A stretch of DNA of 53,211 bases from Gammaproteobacteria bacterium (GTDB lineage Bacteria; Pseudomonadota; Gammaproteobacteria; Xanthomonadales; SZUA-5): positions 1 to 53,211 of the forward strand of contig JAUIFV010000008.1 of NCBI GenBank assembly GCA_030430155.1. The letters run 5' to 3'. How positions within the stretch are numbered: the first letter of the stretch is position 1; each line of letters opens with the position of its first letter. The position numbers and the translations under genes were made by a program. The notes below the pieces were generated by a model. That model had not been told where the DNA came from, made no database searches, and saw only the letters and a program-made list of their open reading frames with translations. This document shows, in pieces, positions 33,973 through 46,525 of this stretch.

Positions 33973-36536
33973 CAGTTCAGGCTCTTCTTCAGCTCGTACA
34001 GCAGGGTCAGCGCTTCGCGCGGGCTAAGTTCGTCCGGATCGACCTCGCGCAATCTGCTCAGCGCCGGGGCTTCGACGGGGAACAGACTCAGCTGAGGGCC
34101 GCTGGCGCCAGCGTCGTCAGCTCGGGTCGCGCGCGCCGGCTGGTCCCGCTCCAGGTCACGCAGATAGCCCTGCGCTCGCTGCAGGGCCTGCGCCGGCAGT
34201 CCGGCCAGCTTGGCCACCTGCAGGCCGAAGCTGCGACTGGCCGGACCGGGCTTGAGCGCGTGCAGAAAGACCAGTTTGTCCTGATGCTCGACCGCGTCCA
34301 GATGCACGTTGGCAATGCCCTCGTACTCCTCGGCCAGCTGGGTCAGCTCGAAATAGTGCGTGGCAAACAGGGTCATGCAGCGGTTCTCGGTCGCCAACTG
34401 CACCGCGCAGGCCTTGGCGATGGCCAGACCATCAAAGGTACTGGTGCCGCGACCGATCTCGTCCATCAGCACCAGCGACTGCGCGCCGGCCTGATGCAGG
34501 ATGCGCGCGGCCTCGACCATCTCCACCATAAAGGTCGATTGCCCGGCGCTGAGATCATCACCGGCGCCTATGCGGGAAAACACGCGATCCACAGGTCCAA
34601 TAACAGCGCGCGCGGCCGGGACGTAGCAGCCGATGTGGGCGAGCAACACGATCAGCGCCGTTTGCCGCATATAAGTCGACTTGCCGCCCATATTCGGCCC
34701 GGTGATCACCAGCAGGCGGCGGTCCGGATCCAGCTGCAAATCATTGGGCTCGAATACTTCATCTCGAAAACGCTCGACCACCGGATGGCGGCCACGCTCG
34801 ATCAGCACACCCGGCAGTTCGCTAAACTCCGGGCGCACCCAGTCCAAGCCGTCGGCGTGCTCTGCCAGGGTGGCCAGCACGTCCCACTGGGCCAGACTCT
34901 CAGCCAGAGCCATCCATCTCGGCAGGTCCTGACGAAGGTCTGCAAGCAGCTCATCGTAGAGCGCCTTCTCCCTGGCCAACGCGCGCTCCCTGGCACCCAG
35001 CACGCGGTCCTCGTAGGTCTTGAGCTCTTCGCAGATGTAGCGTTCGGCATGCTTGACGGTCTGCCGCCGGGTCCAGTGCGCGGGCGCCTTGGCACTCTGA
35101 CTGCGCGGCACTTCCAGAAAATAGCCGTGCACCCTGTTGTAGGCGACCTTCAGCGTGGTGATGCCGGTGGCCTCGCGCTCGCGGCTTTCCAACTCGGTCA
35201 AAAAGGCGTCGGCACCGCGCGAGAGCTCGCGCAGCTGCGCCAACTCCGCATCGTAGCCGTCGCCGAGCACACCGCCATCGCGAATCAGCAGCGGTGGCTC
35301 TTCCACCAGCGCCCGCTCCAGCAGCGCACACCAGTCCTCAAGTCCCTGCAGCCCTTCGAGCAGAGACTGCGCCGCCGGCAGATCCAATGTGCTGAGGGTC
35401 TGAAGCAGCTCCGGCAACCGCTGCAGAGTGCGGCGCAGGCCGGACAAATCACGCGGCCTGGCGCTGCCCAGGGCGATCCGCGAAGCGATACGTTCCACAT
35501 CGGCGCTGCCACGCAGCTGCTCGCGCAGTGGCCCCTGGGTGCGCTGCTGCAGCAGGCTCTCGATCAGATCATGGCGGTCACCTAGCGCCGGACTCTGCCG
35601 CAGCGGCCGGCGCAGCCAGCGTCGCAGCATGCGGCTGCCGGCCGGCGTCACGCACTCGTCCAGCAAGCCGAGCAGACTGCGCTCATCACGCCCGGACGGA
35701 TGCGTTTCCAGCTCCAGATGACGCCGGGTGGTTGCGTCCAGATGCAGGCTGTCGTCATGGCGTTCCATGCGCAGGCTGGCCAAGTGCGGCAAGGCGCTGC
35801 GCTGGGTGTCGCGGATGTAACCAAGCAGCGCACCCGCTGCTGCGCGCACGGCAGGCAGGTCCATACCTTCAAAGCCGCTCAGATCGCGGGTCTGGAAATG
35901 CTCGCAGAGCGCGCGACCGGCCGAATCCGGATCGAAATGCCAGGGCGGCAGCTCGCGCACTCCGACCTGCGCCGGAGGCAGCGCCAATGCGCTGTCCTCG
36001 GCAATCAGCAGCTCTGCCGGTGCCAGCCTCTCGATCTCGCCCGCCAACCCGTCGCGGTCCACGTCGCTGACCACGAAGCGGCCACCGGCCAGATCCACCC
36101 AGCCCAAGCCGAGCGACTCCTTGCCGAGGTCCGCCACCGCCATCAACAGGCGCTCGCGACGCTCCTCCAGCAGCCCTTCGTCGGTCAAGGTACCGGGGGT
36201 CACGATTCGGGTAACTTGACGCTCGACCAGCCCCTTGGATGTCGCGGGATCGCCGATTTGTTCGCAGATTGCCGCTGACTCGCCGCGCGCAACCAGCCGC
36301 GCCAGATAGCCATCCAGCGCGTGATAAGGCACGCCGGCCATCGGTATCGGCTGACCGGCCGATTGCCCGCGCTGAGTCAGGGTGATATCGAGCAGACGCG
36401 CCGCGCGCTTGGCGTCGTCATAGAACAGCTCGTAGAAATCACCCATCCGAAAAAACAGCAGGATCTTCGGATGCTCGGCCTTGATTGCCAGGTACTGACG
36501 CATCAGCGGCGTATGTTTGGCGTTGTCGGCAGTCAT
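33972..36536 (-). CDS. mutS: DNA mismatch repair protein MutS
   Basis: The 854-residue product is full length. The mismatch-reading Phe-x-Glu lies in '[18 protein letters not shown]' near residue 30. The ATPase has Walker A '[18 protein letters not shown]' and Walker B/signature '[18 protein letters not shown]'; the C-terminal helix-turn-helix ends with '[17 protein letters not shown]'. The frame is open 120 codons further upstream, but that part overlaps the divergent GFA gene and its promoter; the ATG at 36536 gives the normal N-terminus ([18 protein letters not shown]). The next gene downstream is coupled by TGATG. Confidence 0.97.
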   Translation of the reverse strand: MTADNAKHTPLMRQYLAIKAEHPKILLFFRMGDFYELFYDDAKRAARLLDITLTQRGQSAGQPIPMAGVPYHALDGYLARLVARGESAAICEQIGDPATSKGLVERQVTRIVTPGTLTDEGLLEERRERLLMAVADLGKESLGLGWVDLAGGRFVVSDVDRDGLAGEIERLAPAELLIAEDSALALPPAQVGVRELPPWHFDPDSAGRALCEHFQTRDLSGFEGMDLPAVRAAAGALLGYIRDTQRSALPHLASLRMERHDDSLHLDATTRRHLELETHPSGRDERSLLGLLDECVTPAGSRMLRRWLRRPLRQSPALGDRHDLIESLLQQRTQGPLREQLRGSADVERIASRIALGSARPRDLSGLRRTLQRLPELLQTLSTLDLPAAQSLLEGLQGLEDWCALLERALVEEPPLLIRDGGVLGDGYDAELAQLRELSRGADAFLTELESREREATGITTLKVAYNRVHGYFLEVPRSQSAKAPAHWTRRQTVKHAERYICEELKTYEDRVLGARERALAREKALYDELLADLRQDLPRWMALAESLAQWDVLATLAEHADGLDWVRPEFSELPGVLIERGRHPVVERFRDEVFEPNDLQLDPDRRLLVITGPNMGGKSTYMRQTALIVLLAHIGCYVPAARAVIGPVDRVFSRIGAGDDLSAGQSTFMVEMVEAARILHQAGAQSLVLMDEIGRGTSTFDGLAIAKACAVQLATENRCMTLFATHYFELTQLAEEYEGIANVHLDAVEHQDKLVFLHALKPGPASRSFGLQVAKLAGLPAQALQRAQGYLRDLERDQPARATRADDAGASGPQLSLFPVEAPALSRLREVDPDELSPREALTLLYELKKSLN

Positions 36537-36632
36537 CCAGGCGCGCGGTTTCGACGGGGGCGCTAGTCTACGATGCTTCCGCCGGCGCAAGCTGCTCGCG
36601 CTATAGTTGCCGTCTACAGATAGGAATAACCG

Positions 36633-37022
36633 ATGAGCGAGGTAGTCCACCAGGGCGGCTGCCACTGTGGCGCGGTGCGCTTTGAATTCAGTGCGCCACG
36701 CCAGATCGAGGTCATCGACTGCAACTGCAGCCTGTGTCGAATGACCGGATTCGAGCACTGGATCGTACCCGGCGCGAGTTTCCGTCTGCTCAGCGGGAGC
36801 GATGCGCTCAGCGAGTACCGCTTCAATACCGGACAGGCCAAACACTGGTTCTGCCGCCACTGCGGCGTGAAGTCCTACTATCGACCGCGCTCGCACCCCA
36901 ACGACTACAGCGTCAACCTGCGCTGCGTGGACCCGGGCAGCTATACGGTGGTCGCGCGGCGGGCCTTTGACGGCCAGAATTGGGAAACGGCCATTTCCAC
37001 CTTGAACGGCGACAACTCATAG
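36633..37022 (+). CDS. GFA domain protein (CENP-V/Gfa family)
   Basis: The 129-residue product has the zinc-binding Gfa fold: '[15 protein letters not shown]' near residue 8, '[11 protein letters not shown]' near residue 30 and '[20 protein letters not shown]' near residue 71. Two zinc ions are held by these cysteines. The family is named for glutathione-dependent formaldehyde activation, but most members have no proven activity. It is divergent from mutS and 12 bases before pncC, with which it is probably cotranscribed. Confidence 0.88.
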   Translation: MSEVVHQGGCHCGAVRFEFSAPRQIEVIDCNCSLCRMTGFEHWIVPGASFRLLSGSDALSEYRFNTGQAKHWFCRHCGVKSYYRPRSHPNDYSVNLRCVDPGSYTVVARRAFDGQNWETAISTLNGDNS

Positions 37023-37034
37023 GCGGGCACTTCG

Positions 37035-37544
37035 ATGTCGAATATTTCCAAAGCCGATGCCAGCCTGCACCAGGTCGCCGCCGATCTGGGCGGGCAAATG
37101 CTCGCACGCCGGCTGAAGCTGGCTGTGGCCGAGTCCTGCACCGGCGGCTGGGTGTGCAAGGTGGTCACCGAGGTGCCCGGCAGTTCCGACTGGTTTGACG
37201 CCGGATTCGTCGCCTACAGCTATGAGGCCAAGGAGGCCATGCTGGGCGTCGATCGACGCATACTCGAGCGCTTTGGTGCGGTCAGCGAAGAAGCCGTGTT
37301 GGAGATGGTCCGCGGGGCGCTGAGTCGCTCCCGTGCCAACGTGGCGCTGGCCATCACCGGCATCGCCGGGCCCACCGGCGGCACCCCTGACAAGCCAGTC
37401 GGCACGGTGTGGGTGGCCTGGGGTTTCGGTCATCATCCGCCGGAGGCCGCAGCCTTTTTGTTCAACGGCGATCGCGAGCAGGTCCGGGAGAGCACCGTGC
37501 ACGTCGCACTACGCGGTGTGCAGGAGATGCTGGAGAGACACTAG
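37035..37544 (+). CDS. pncC: Nicotinamide-nucleotide amidohydrolase PncC (CinA C-terminal domain)
   Basis: The 169-residue product is a stand-alone CinA-C domain. 'LKLAVAESCTGGWVCKVVTE' near residue 32 contains the Ser and Thr of the active site; 'VALAITGIAGPTGGTPDKPV' near residue 100 is the second family motif. It removes the amide of nicotinamide mononucleotide, recycling it for NAD synthesis. A pncC gene just before recA is common in gammaproteobacteria, and this order is kept here. GGGCCC repeat copy 5 starts 4 bases past its stop. Confidence 0.93.
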   Translation: MSNISKADASLHQVAADLGGQMLARRLKLAVAESCTGGWVCKVVTEVPGSSDWFDAGFVAYSYEAKEAMLGVDRRILERFGAVSEEAVLEMVRGALSRSRANVALAITGIAGPTGGTPDKPVGTVWVAWGFGHHPPEAAAFLFNGDREQVRESTVHVALRGVQEMLERH

Positions 37545-37547
37545 CAA

Positions 37548-37569
37548 GGGCCCAGGGCTCAGGGCCCAG
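37548..37569. repeat. GGGCCC-heptamer array, half copy 5 (pncC/recA gap)
   Basis: Three heptamers (GGGCCCA, GGGCTCA, GGGCCCA) in left-arm orientation start 4 bases past the pncC stop. No matching right arm is seen before recA. It may be a decayed or deleted copy. Confidence 0.8.
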
Positions 37570-37638
37570 AAGGCGCGCTTCCGCAGCGTCGGCAGTCCTC
37601 GAGCTGACCGGCTCAGTCTCAGCATCTGCGACAGCCTC

Positions 37639-37654
37639 GTAGGAATATTCCTAC
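37639..37654. promoter_or_regulatory. Perfect 16-base palindrome upstream of recA, LexA-operator candidate
   Basis: GTAGGAATATTCCTAC is a perfect palindrome, 88 bases before the recA start. Its layout (TAG...CTA around an AT-rich centre) resembles the Xanthomonas LexA site (TTAGTAGTAATACTACTAA by my recollection) more than the enterobacterial CTGT-N8-ACAG. Position and symmetry suggest the SOS operator of recA in this lineage. A clear sigma-70 promoter could not be picked out between it and the gene. Confidence 0.6.
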
Positions 37655-37742
37655 AGCAGATCGAGCAAATTGCTGACAGCGGGCTGACAGGCCGCTGTGG
37701 GATACTGCCGACAACGATTCATCAAGCCACTCGGAGTCAGCC

Positions 37743-38771
37743 ATGGACGACAACAAGCGCCGCGCGCTATCAGCAGCACTGGGACAAATCGAGAAGCAAT
37801 TCGGCAAAGGCGCGGTGATGCGCATGGGCGACCGGGTCATCGAGGCCGCCGACGTCATTTCCACCGGCTCGTTGGGGCTGGACCTGGCCCTGGGTGTGGG
37901 TGGATTGCCGCGCGGCCGGATCATCGAGATCTATGGACCAGAGTCCTCGGGCAAGACCACCCTGACCCTGGAAGTGATCGCCAATGCGCAGCGCGCCGGC
38001 GGCACTGCGGCCTTCGTCGATGCCGAGCACGCCCTGGATCCAGGCTACGCCGAGAAACTGGGCGTGAAGGTCGACGATTTGCTGGTCTCCCAGCCCGACA
38101 CCGGCGAGCAGGCGCTGGAGATTACCGACATGCTGGTGCGCTCGGGCGCGGTAGACGTGGTGGTGGTCGACTCGGTCGCCGCATTGACCCCGAAGGCCGA
38201 AATCGAAGGCGAGATGGGCGATACCCACGTCGGCCTGCACGCCCGACTGATGAGTCAGGCCCTGCGCAAGCTCACCGGCAACATCAAGCGCTCCAACTGC
38301 ACGGTGATCTTCATCAACCAGATCCGCATGAAGATCGGCGTGATGTTCGGCAGCCCCGAAACCACCACCGGCGGCAACGCGCTGAAATTCTATTCCTCCG
38401 TGCGACTGGACATCCGCCGCATCGGCTCGGTCAAGCGCGCCGACGAGGTGGTCGGCGCAGAGACCCGGATCAAGGTGGTCAAGAACAAGATGGCCCCGCC
38501 CTTCCGCCAGGCCGAGTTTGAGATTCTCTACGGCGAAGGCATCTCACGCGAAGGCGAGTTGATCGAACTCGGCGTGGCCCACAATCTGATCGACAAAGCC
38601 GGCGCCTGGTACAGCTGCAACGGCGACCGGATCGGCCAGGGCAAAGAAAATGTCCGTCAGTATCTTAAGGAAAACAGGGAGTTGGCCAAGTCTATAGAGG
38701 ATCAACTGCGCGCCAAGCTGCTCGGCAACCTGCCCATGAAGGCGCCGGACGTCAACGAAGTCGAAGCTTGA
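37743..38771 (+). CDS. recA: Recombinase RecA
   Basis: The 342-residue product is a normal-length RecA. Walker A is '[12 protein letters not shown]' near residue 66; '[20 protein letters not shown]' and '[20 protein letters not shown]' cover the loop regions that bind DNA. The C-terminus ends with an acidic tail. It forms filaments on single-stranded DNA, drives strand exchange and triggers LexA self-cleavage. recX follows after 7 bases. Confidence 0.98.
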   Translation: MDDNKRRALSAALGQIEKQFGKGAVMRMGDRVIEAADVISTGSLGLDLALGVGGLPRGRIIEIYGPESSGKTTLTLEVIANAQRAGGTAAFVDAEHALDPGYAEKLGVKVDDLLVSQPDTGEQALEITDMLVRSGAVDVVVVDSVAALTPKAEIEGEMGDTHVGLHARLMSQALRKLTGNIKRSNCTVIFINQIRMKIGVMFGSPETTTGGNALKFYSSVRLDIRRIGSVKRADEVVGAETRIKVVKNKMAPPFRQAEFEILYGEGISREGELIELGVAHNLIDKAGAWYSCNGDRIGQGKENVRQYLKENRELAKSIEDQLRAKLLGNLPMKAPDVNEVEA

Positions 38772-38778
38772 CCCCTCC

Positions 38779-39249
38779 TTGGTCAGCGACCCGACCAACG
38801 AAACTGCGATACGCGAGCGAGCCCTGAATCTGCTCGCCCGCCGCGAACACGCCCCGGCTGAACTGCAGCGCAAACTGCTCAGTCGGGGCTTTGATGCCGA
38901 CGCCGTGGCTGCCGTGCTGCACGATCTGGAGCAGGCCAACCTGCTTAGCAGCCAACGTTATGTCGAGGCCCGAGTGCGACAGGGAATCAGCCGCGGCGAC
39001 GGACCGCGCAAGATCCAGGCGCGGCTGAAGCAGGCTGGAGTCGAGCCGGCGAGCAGCGCTGAGTTCGTCGACGAGGCCGGCGACGCGGTCGACTGGCTCG
39101 CCCAGGCGCGCGCGCTGTGTCAGCGGCGGTTTGGCGAGGATCCACCGCCCACACGCAAGGATTGGGCCCGTCGGGCTCGTTTTCTGAGTTCACGCGGCTA
39201 TACCGAGGATGTCGTACGAAAGGTACTGGGTGGTATACCTCGGCTCTGA
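38779..39249 (+). CDS. recX: RecA modulator RecX
   Basis: The 156-residue product has the RecX three-helix repeats: 'ALNLLARREHAPAELQRKLL' near residue 15, 'VEARVRQGISRGDGPRKIQA' near residue 62 and 'ARFLSSRGYTEDVVRKVLGG' at the end. RecX limits RecA filament growth. The likely start is TTG at 38779, 7 bases after the recA stop; there is no good ribosome site, so translation probably depends on ribosomes ending recA. Residues near the N-terminus are uncertain for this reason. Confidence 0.9.
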   Translation: MVSDPTNETAIRERALNLLARREHAPAELQRKLLSRGFDADAVAAVLHDLEQANLLSSQRYVEARVRQGISRGDGPRKIQARLKQAGVEPASSAEFVDEAGDAVDWLAQARALCQRRFGEDPPPTRKDWARRARFLSSRGYTEDVVRKVLGGIPRL

Positions 39250-39357
39250 AAACGGTGCGTGCAGTCCCGCCTATTCGATCTGCGAATCGCCAATTTCGCG
39301 AAAAATCAGCCTTTCTTCGGTACATTAGCGGGTCCTGTTGCCAACCCTCTTGCGTCC

Positions 39358-41985
<2,628 letters not shown>

Positions 41986-42156
41986 TCGCATCAAGCGCGA
42001 ACTGGCGCACAGCTCTCGGGTCTTTACAACCGACTTTGTGCGAAACTGTGACAAAGAACAAATCAAACCCCAGCCTTCATTGCGACAATGAAGAGCGCGG
42101 AGCGCGCCGCTGCATGCGGTAGCGAGATTGGCAGTGATCTTCCCAGGGAGGGAGGG

Positions 42157-42561
42157 ATGGCAAAACACATCGCAGCGATCGTCGCTGGGGTAGGTGCGGG
42201 TTGGGTCGCGGTTGAGCTGATCGGCTTGATTGGAACGTGGCTCTTTCCCGCCGCTGCCGCGCAATCCTCCAACGCCGGACAGCTGGCAAGGATGATTGGC
42301 GATCTGCCCACCCTGTCGCTGTGGATCAAACAATTGGCCTGGTTCATCGGCGCCGTCGCCAGCGCCTGGCTGGCTTCGCGCATCCACGCCGGTGATCGGC
42401 TGATTTGTGGTGCGTTGGCTGCGCTGCTGCTGTCGATGGTCAGCGTGGTCAGCTTGATTGTTCATCCCAGTCCGCTGTGGTTCATATTACTCACGCCAGT
42501 GGTGTTCTTCTCCGGCGCCACCTTGGGACTGCTGCCCAACCTGCGGGCGCAGCGGATCTGA
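42157..42561 (+). CDS. Small integral membrane protein, unknown function
   Basis: ATG 42157 is chosen over an in-frame ATG at 42088 because a very strong purine-rich site (AGGGAGGGAGGG, 42145-42156) ends right before it. The 134-residue product has four hydrophobic segments (about residues 5-28, 50-70, 78-98, 103-125). No family is recognised. It lies 13 bases before the phosphatase gene and is probably cotranscribed with it. Confidence 0.7.
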   Translation: MAKHIAAIVAGVGAGWVAVELIGLIGTWLFPAAAAQSSNAGQLARMIGDLPTLSLWIKQLAWFIGAVASAWLASRIHAGDRLICGALAALLLSMVSVVSLIVHPSPLWFILLTPVVFFSGATLGLLPNLRAQRI

Positions 42562-42574
42562 ATCGAGCTAGACC

Positions 42575-43843
42575 GTGTCGCTCTCGCTGTGGTCAGACTG
42601 GAGCCAGCCCGAAGCTGACCCCTATGCATGGCTGGACCACTGGCTGGATCAGCGACCGGGCAGCGCCGCGTCGCTGCTTGCCGTCGGTGCCGAGAGCGCG
42701 CTGCACGGACGCCTGCTCTACTTGCGCAATGCGGGCGCGCCAGCCGAGCTTCGACTGACTGAAAGCAGCCAGTTGAGCAATGCCGCGGTAATCACCGACC
42801 GCTACTATCGGCAACTGAGCGCGCTCAGCAAGAACGGCTGGAGCGACGGAACGAGCGTGCAAAGCGCCCCGTTCTGGCTACCACAAGGCGCCAGGACCGT
42901 GCACCCCATTCCCATAGTTCAAGAAGGTCGCATCGCCTACTGGCTGATGCTGTGCGATCCGGGCGTGAGCTTGGGTCAGCCCGAGCTCACCGAGTTCAAC
43001 CTGCGCGCTGCGTTGGGTTTGGGCACGGCCAGGCTCAACGAAACAGCGCGGCTACACCGAGCCGGTAGCGCCGCGGTACACGATCTGGCCGAGGTGCAGC
43101 GGCTGCTACAGCCGCAGCAGCCGCAGATCCGCGGACTGGAGTACGCGCTGCATTGGCAACCCGCCGAGACCGCTGCCGGCGACTACTATGACGTGATGGC
43201 CTTGAATGGCGCCTTTGGCGACGACTACGACGACCGCCATGGTGACATCTGGGGGGCGATGATCGGCGACGTCAGCGGTCACGGCGCCGCGGCGGCGATG
43301 GAGGCGGCCCAGTTTGATGCCATCTTGCGCACCTTCAAACCTGATAGCGATGTCGGCCCAGGCGGCGCATTGAGCTACGCCAATCGCTATTTCTTCTCGC
43401 GCCAGTCGCGGCAGCGATTGATGACCGTACTGGCCACCCGCTACCGTCCCGACACGCAGGAACTGGTCTACGCCAATGCCGGTCACCTGCCGCTGCTGCT
43501 GCGTCGAGGCGATGCAGTCGAGGTGCACAGCGAAGGCGACATACCCATAGGCGTGTTGCGCGATCAGCAGTACCGCAATCTGCGCTTGCGCCTGAACACG
43601 GGCGATTCGCTGCTGATGTACACCGATGGGGTGATCGAGGCTCGCGATGCCAACGGTCGGGAGTTTGGCCAACAGCGGATGCACAACATCCTCGCCCAGG
43701 GGCCGCAGCGCCCGCAGGCAATGCTGCGGGAAATCTGCGAAACGCTATTCCGTCACCAGGGCGGGCAGATCGGAAGTGATGACCAGACTGTGGTCGTGCT
43801 GCGGGTCAGTGAATCCAGTTCGGCACTACACCATTCCGCGTAG
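42575..43843 (+). CDS. SpoIIE/RsbU-type PP2C serine phosphatase
   Basis: A GTG start at 42575 opens a 422-residue product. Residues 1-180 form a sensor-like region with no named domain. From about residue 190 there is a PP2C/SpoIIE domain: metal-binding Asp in 'ETAAGDYYDVMAL' and 'GAMIGDVSGHGAAAAMEAAQ', then 'LVYANAGHLPLLLRRGDAVE', 'LLMYTDGVIEARD' and the last Asp in 'GSDDQTVVVLRV'. Proteins of this kind remove phosphate from anti-sigma-factor antagonists (STAS proteins) and start partner switching. No STAS or HATPase kinase partner is present in the window. The ribosome site is weak. Confidence 0.85.
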   Translation: MSLSLWSDWSQPEADPYAWLDHWLDQRPGSAASLLAVGAESALHGRLLYLRNAGAPAELRLTESSQLSNAAVITDRYYRQLSALSKNGWSDGTSVQSAPFWLPQGARTVHPIPIVQEGRIAYWLMLCDPGVSLGQPELTEFNLRAALGLGTARLNETARLHRAGSAAVHDLAEVQRLLQPQQPQIRGLEYALHWQPAETAAGDYYDVMALNGAFGDDYDDRHGDIWGAMIGDVSGHGAAAAMEAAQFDAILRTFKPDSDVGPGGALSYANRYFFSRQSRQRLMTVLATRYRPDTQELVYANAGHLPLLLRRGDAVEVHSEGDIPIGVLRDQQYRNLRLRLNTGDSLLMYTDGVIEARDANGREFGQQRMHNILAQGPQRPQAMLREICETLFRHQGGQIGSDDQTVVVLRVSESSSALHHSA

Positions 43844-43851
43844 TCATCGGG

Positions 43852-44340
43852 CTACATGTCGAGTTCGACTATCCTGCCGACCACGCCTGCGGGCCCTATC
43901 TGCAGACGACCAACCGCCACCGGGAGCTTGAAGCGCCGCGGACCAGCGCTGCCCGGATTGAAGTAGAGCACGCCGTCCTTGGTTTGATTGTGCGGCTGAT
44001 GCGAGTGGCCAAAGACCACCACATCGAAACTGCCGGCCGGATCCAGGTCCAACTCGGCGATGTTGTGCAGCAAATACAGCGCACGGCCGTTGATGGAAAT
44101 GGCTTCGGTGGCCGGAAACTGCGCGCCCCAGTCGCCCTTGTCGATATTCCCGCGCACGACAATCAGCTCGGCCTGCGCACGCAGCCGGCTGACCACCTCG
44201 CCCTCGCCCATGTCGCCCGCGTGCAGGATCAGCCTGCAGCCGGCGAGGGCTTCCAACGCCTGCGGCCGGATCAAACCGTGGGTGTCGGAGATGACCCCGA
44301 TATCGCCGTCGACCCGAAACTCCGTCCTAGCCTGCGTCAT
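43852..44340 (-). CDS. YfcE/MJ0936-type metallophosphoesterase
   Basis: The 162-residue product has the full set of metal ligands of the family: 'IGVISDTHGLIRPQAL' (DTH) near residue 15, 'ILHAGDMGEGEVV' near residue 39, 'VVRGNIDKGDWG' near residue 62 and 'VVFGHSHQPHNQTKDG' near residue 108. Such enzymes cleave phosphodiesters in the cytoplasm; the natural substrate is unknown. It is convergent with the phosphatase gene (9-base gap) and starts next to a repeat. Confidence 0.9.
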   Translation of the reverse strand: MTQARTEFRVDGDIGVISDTHGLIRPQALEALAGCRLILHAGDMGEGEVVSRLRAQAELIVVRGNIDKGDWGAQFPATEAISINGRALYLLHNIAELDLDPAGSFDVVVFGHSHQPHNQTKDGVLYFNPGSAGPRRFKLPVAVGRLQIGPAGVVGRIVELDM

Positions 44341-44351
44341 TCATGAATCTT

Positions 44352-44419
44352 CTACTGCGGCTTCCGACAGTACGCCTGCGCAACCCTCGCTACAAACGTT
44401 CATGAACAATCCAGGCTAG
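44352..44419. repeat. Dispersed CTACTGC...GGCTAG element, medium copy
   Basis: A 68-base element begins with CTACTGCGG and ends AACCCTCGCTACAAA, GTTCATGAAC, AATCCAGGCTAG. The last bases contain the stop codon of the minus-strand prpC gene (CTA at 44416-44418). TTCATGAA also appears just before it, at the phosphoesterase start (44341-44347 region). It matches the long copy at 27887-28043 with the centre missing. Confidence 0.7.
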
Positions 44420-45561
44420 CGATCAGCCATCGACACCCAGGCCAGATCCTGAGGACCGGTGTAATTGGCGCTGGGCCGGATGATCTTGCCGTCCATGCGC
44501 TGCTCGATCACATGTGCGCACCAGCCGGTGGTGCGAGAGACCACGAACAGCGGCGTGAACATCGCCGTGGGCACACCCATCATGTGGTAGCTGGAGGCGC
44601 TGAACCAATCCAGATTGGGGAACATGCGCTTGGTCTGCGCCATCACCTGCTCAATGCGCTCGGAGACGTCGAACAGGCGCATGTTGCCGCCGTCCTCGCA
44701 CAGGCGGCGGGAGATCTCCTTGATGATCACGTTGCGCGGATCGGCAATCGTATAGACCGGATGACCGAAGCCGATGATGATTTCCTTGCGTTCCACCCGG
44801 GCGCGGATATCTGCCTCGGCCTCGTCGGCGTTGCGATAGCGGGAGATGATGTCCATCGCCACTTCATTGGCGCCGCCGTGCTTGGGGCCGCGCAGCGCGC
44901 CGATGGCCCCGGCCACGGCCGAGTACATGTCGGCGCCGGTGCCGGCGATCACTCGCGCGGTGAAAGTGGAGGCGTTGTACTCGTGCTCGGCGTAGAGGGT
45001 CAGCGAGGTATCCAGGCTGGCAACCTGCAGCTCGCTGGGGCGCTGCCGATGCAGCAGATGCAGGAAATGCGCGGCGACCGAATCGTCGTCGGTTTCCACA
45101 TCGATACGGGCGCCGTGATGGCTGAAGTGCCACCAGTACAGCAGCATCGAGCCGAAGCTGGCGACCAGACGGTCGGCGATGTCACGTGCCTCGGCGACCG
45201 GATGCCCTTCGCGCTCCGGCAGGATCGCACCCAGTACCGAAGCACCGGTGCGCATCACGTCCATCGGGTGGGTCGCCGGCGGCAGCAGCTCCAGCGCGTC
45301 GCAGACCGCCATCGGCAAGCCACGCAAGCGGCTCAGCTTGGTCTTGTAGGCCTTCAGCTCGGCCGCATTGGGTAGATGCCCATGGATAAGCAGATGACTG
45401 ACTTCCTCGAAGCAGGCGTGCGCGGCCAGATCGTGTATGTCGTAGCCGCGATAGTGCAGATCGTTGCCACTGCGACCGACCGTACACAGCGCGGTATTGC
45501 CAGCGGCGACACCGGACAGGGCGACGGACTTCTTCGGTTTGGGAAGGGTGGATTCAGTCAT
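44416..45561 (-). CDS. prpC: 2-methylcitrate synthase
   Basis: The 381-residue product is a short citrate-synthase-fold enzyme: '[20 protein letters not shown]' near residue 35, '[13 protein letters not shown]' near residue 195, '[16 protein letters not shown]' near residue 242 and '[19 protein letters not shown]' near residue 315. His and Asp residues in these blocks are catalytic. It condenses propionyl-CoA with oxaloacetate. ATG 45561 follows AGGAG; the frame opens earlier without support. It is the last gene of a run from 49801 and lies 76 bases after prpB. Confidence 0.93.
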   Translation of the reverse strand: MTESTLPKPKKSVALSGVAAGNTALCTVGRSGNDLHYRGYDIHDLAAHACFEEVSHLLIHGHLPNAAELKAYKTKLSRLRGLPMAVCDALELLPPATHPMDVMRTGASVLGAILPEREGHPVAEARDIADRLVASFGSMLLYWWHFSHHGARIDVETDDDSVAAHFLHLLHRQRPSELQVASLDTSLTLYAEHEYNASTFTARVIAGTGADMYSAVAGAIGALRGPKHGGANEVAMDIISRYRNADEAEADIRARVERKEIIIGFGHPVYTIADPRNVIIKEISRRLCEDGGNMRLFDVSERIEQVMAQTKRMFPNLDWFSASSYHMMGVPTAMFTPLFVVSRTTGWCAHVIEQRMDGKIIRPSANYTGPQDLAWVSMADR

Positions 45562-45637
45562 TGTGGCTCTCCTGGTCGGTCGGTGAGTGCACAGCTCAGG
45601 TTGATGGGGGTGGGCAACGGCGCGTGTGGCTCGGCTC

Positions 45638-46510
45638 TCAGCCGTAGAGCTGATCCAATTTGGCCTCGTAGTCCATGTAGCCGAGCACCTCATACAGCTC
45701 CTTGCGGGTCTGCATCTGCTCGACCAGCGAAACCTGGGTGCCGGCCTGGCGGATGGTGCCGTAGACCTGCTCGGCGGCCTTGCACATGGCGCGGAAGGCG
45801 CTGAGCGGATAGATGATCATGGCGATGCCGATGGCGCGCAGCTGGTCCACGGTGAAATACGGCGTCTTACCGAACTCGGTCAGGTTGGCCAGGATCGGCA
45901 CCGGGCAGCTGTTCACGAAGCGCTCGTATTCCTCCACCGTGGTGCAAGCTTCGGCGAAGATCGCGTCAGCCCCGGCCTCGGCGCAGGCCACAGCGCGATC
46001 AATGGCGGCATCAATGCCTTCCACGGCCAGCGCATCGGTGCGGGCAACGATGACGAAATCGGGGTCGATGCGCCCATCCACGGCGGCCTTGATTCGGTCG
46101 ACCATGTCGCCCTTCGGCACGATTGCCTTGCCCGGACGGTGACCGCAGCGCTTGGCCTGGACCTGGTCTTCGATATGGCAGGCGGCTGCACCAGCGCGGA
46201 TGAACTCGCGGATGGTGCGCTGGATGTTGAACACCGCACCCCAGCCGGTATCGGCATCGACCAGCAGCGGCAGATCGACCGCACCACAGACGCGGCGGAT
46301 GTCCTCGCACACATCGTTGAGGCTGGTCATGCCCAGATCCGGCAGCCCGAAGCTGGCGTTGGCCACCCCGGCGCCGGACATGTACAGAGCGCGGAAACCC
46401 GCGTTGCGCGCCTGCAGCGCGGCGTAAGCGTTGATCACCCCCGGCATCTGCAGCGGCGATTCGTCCTTGATTGCCTGGCGTAGCCGGGCACCTGCGCTGA
46501 ACTGACTCAT
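45638..46510 (-). CDS. prpB: Methylisocitrate lyase
   Basis: The 290-residue product belongs to the isocitrate lyase/PEP mutase fold. '[20 protein letters not shown]' near residue 43, '[10 protein letters not shown]' near residue 82 and '[17 protein letters not shown]' near residue 115, including the catalytic Cys of KRCGH, are all present. It splits 2-methylisocitrate into pyruvate and succinate. Next to prpC it defines the methylcitrate route for propionate; the dehydratase (prpD or acnD) is not in the window. An AAGGAAACG ribosome site precedes it. Confidence 0.95.
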   Translation of the reverse strand: MSQFSAGARLRQAIKDESPLQMPGVINAYAALQARNAGFRALYMSGAGVANASFGLPDLGMTSLNDVCEDIRRVCGAVDLPLLVDADTGWGAVFNIQRTIREFIRAGAAACHIEDQVQAKRCGHRPGKAIVPKGDMVDRIKAAVDGRIDPDFVIVARTDALAVEGIDAAIDRAVACAEAGADAIFAEACTTVEEYERFVNSCPVPILANLTEFGKTPYFTVDQLRAIGIAMIIYPLSAFRAMCKAAEQVYGTIRQAGTQVSLVEQMQTRKELYEVLGYMDYEAKLDQLYG

Positions 46511-46525
46511 ATCGTTTCCTTGCTA

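Noticed and set aside
36537-36896. 120-residue N-terminal extension of MutS
   Set aside because: It runs across the divergent GFA gene; normal MutS begins at 36536.
42034-42056. CTTTGT...ACAAAG inverted repeat before the small membrane protein
   Set aside because: Arms are only six bases with an 11-base spacer; expected by chance in a gap of this size.
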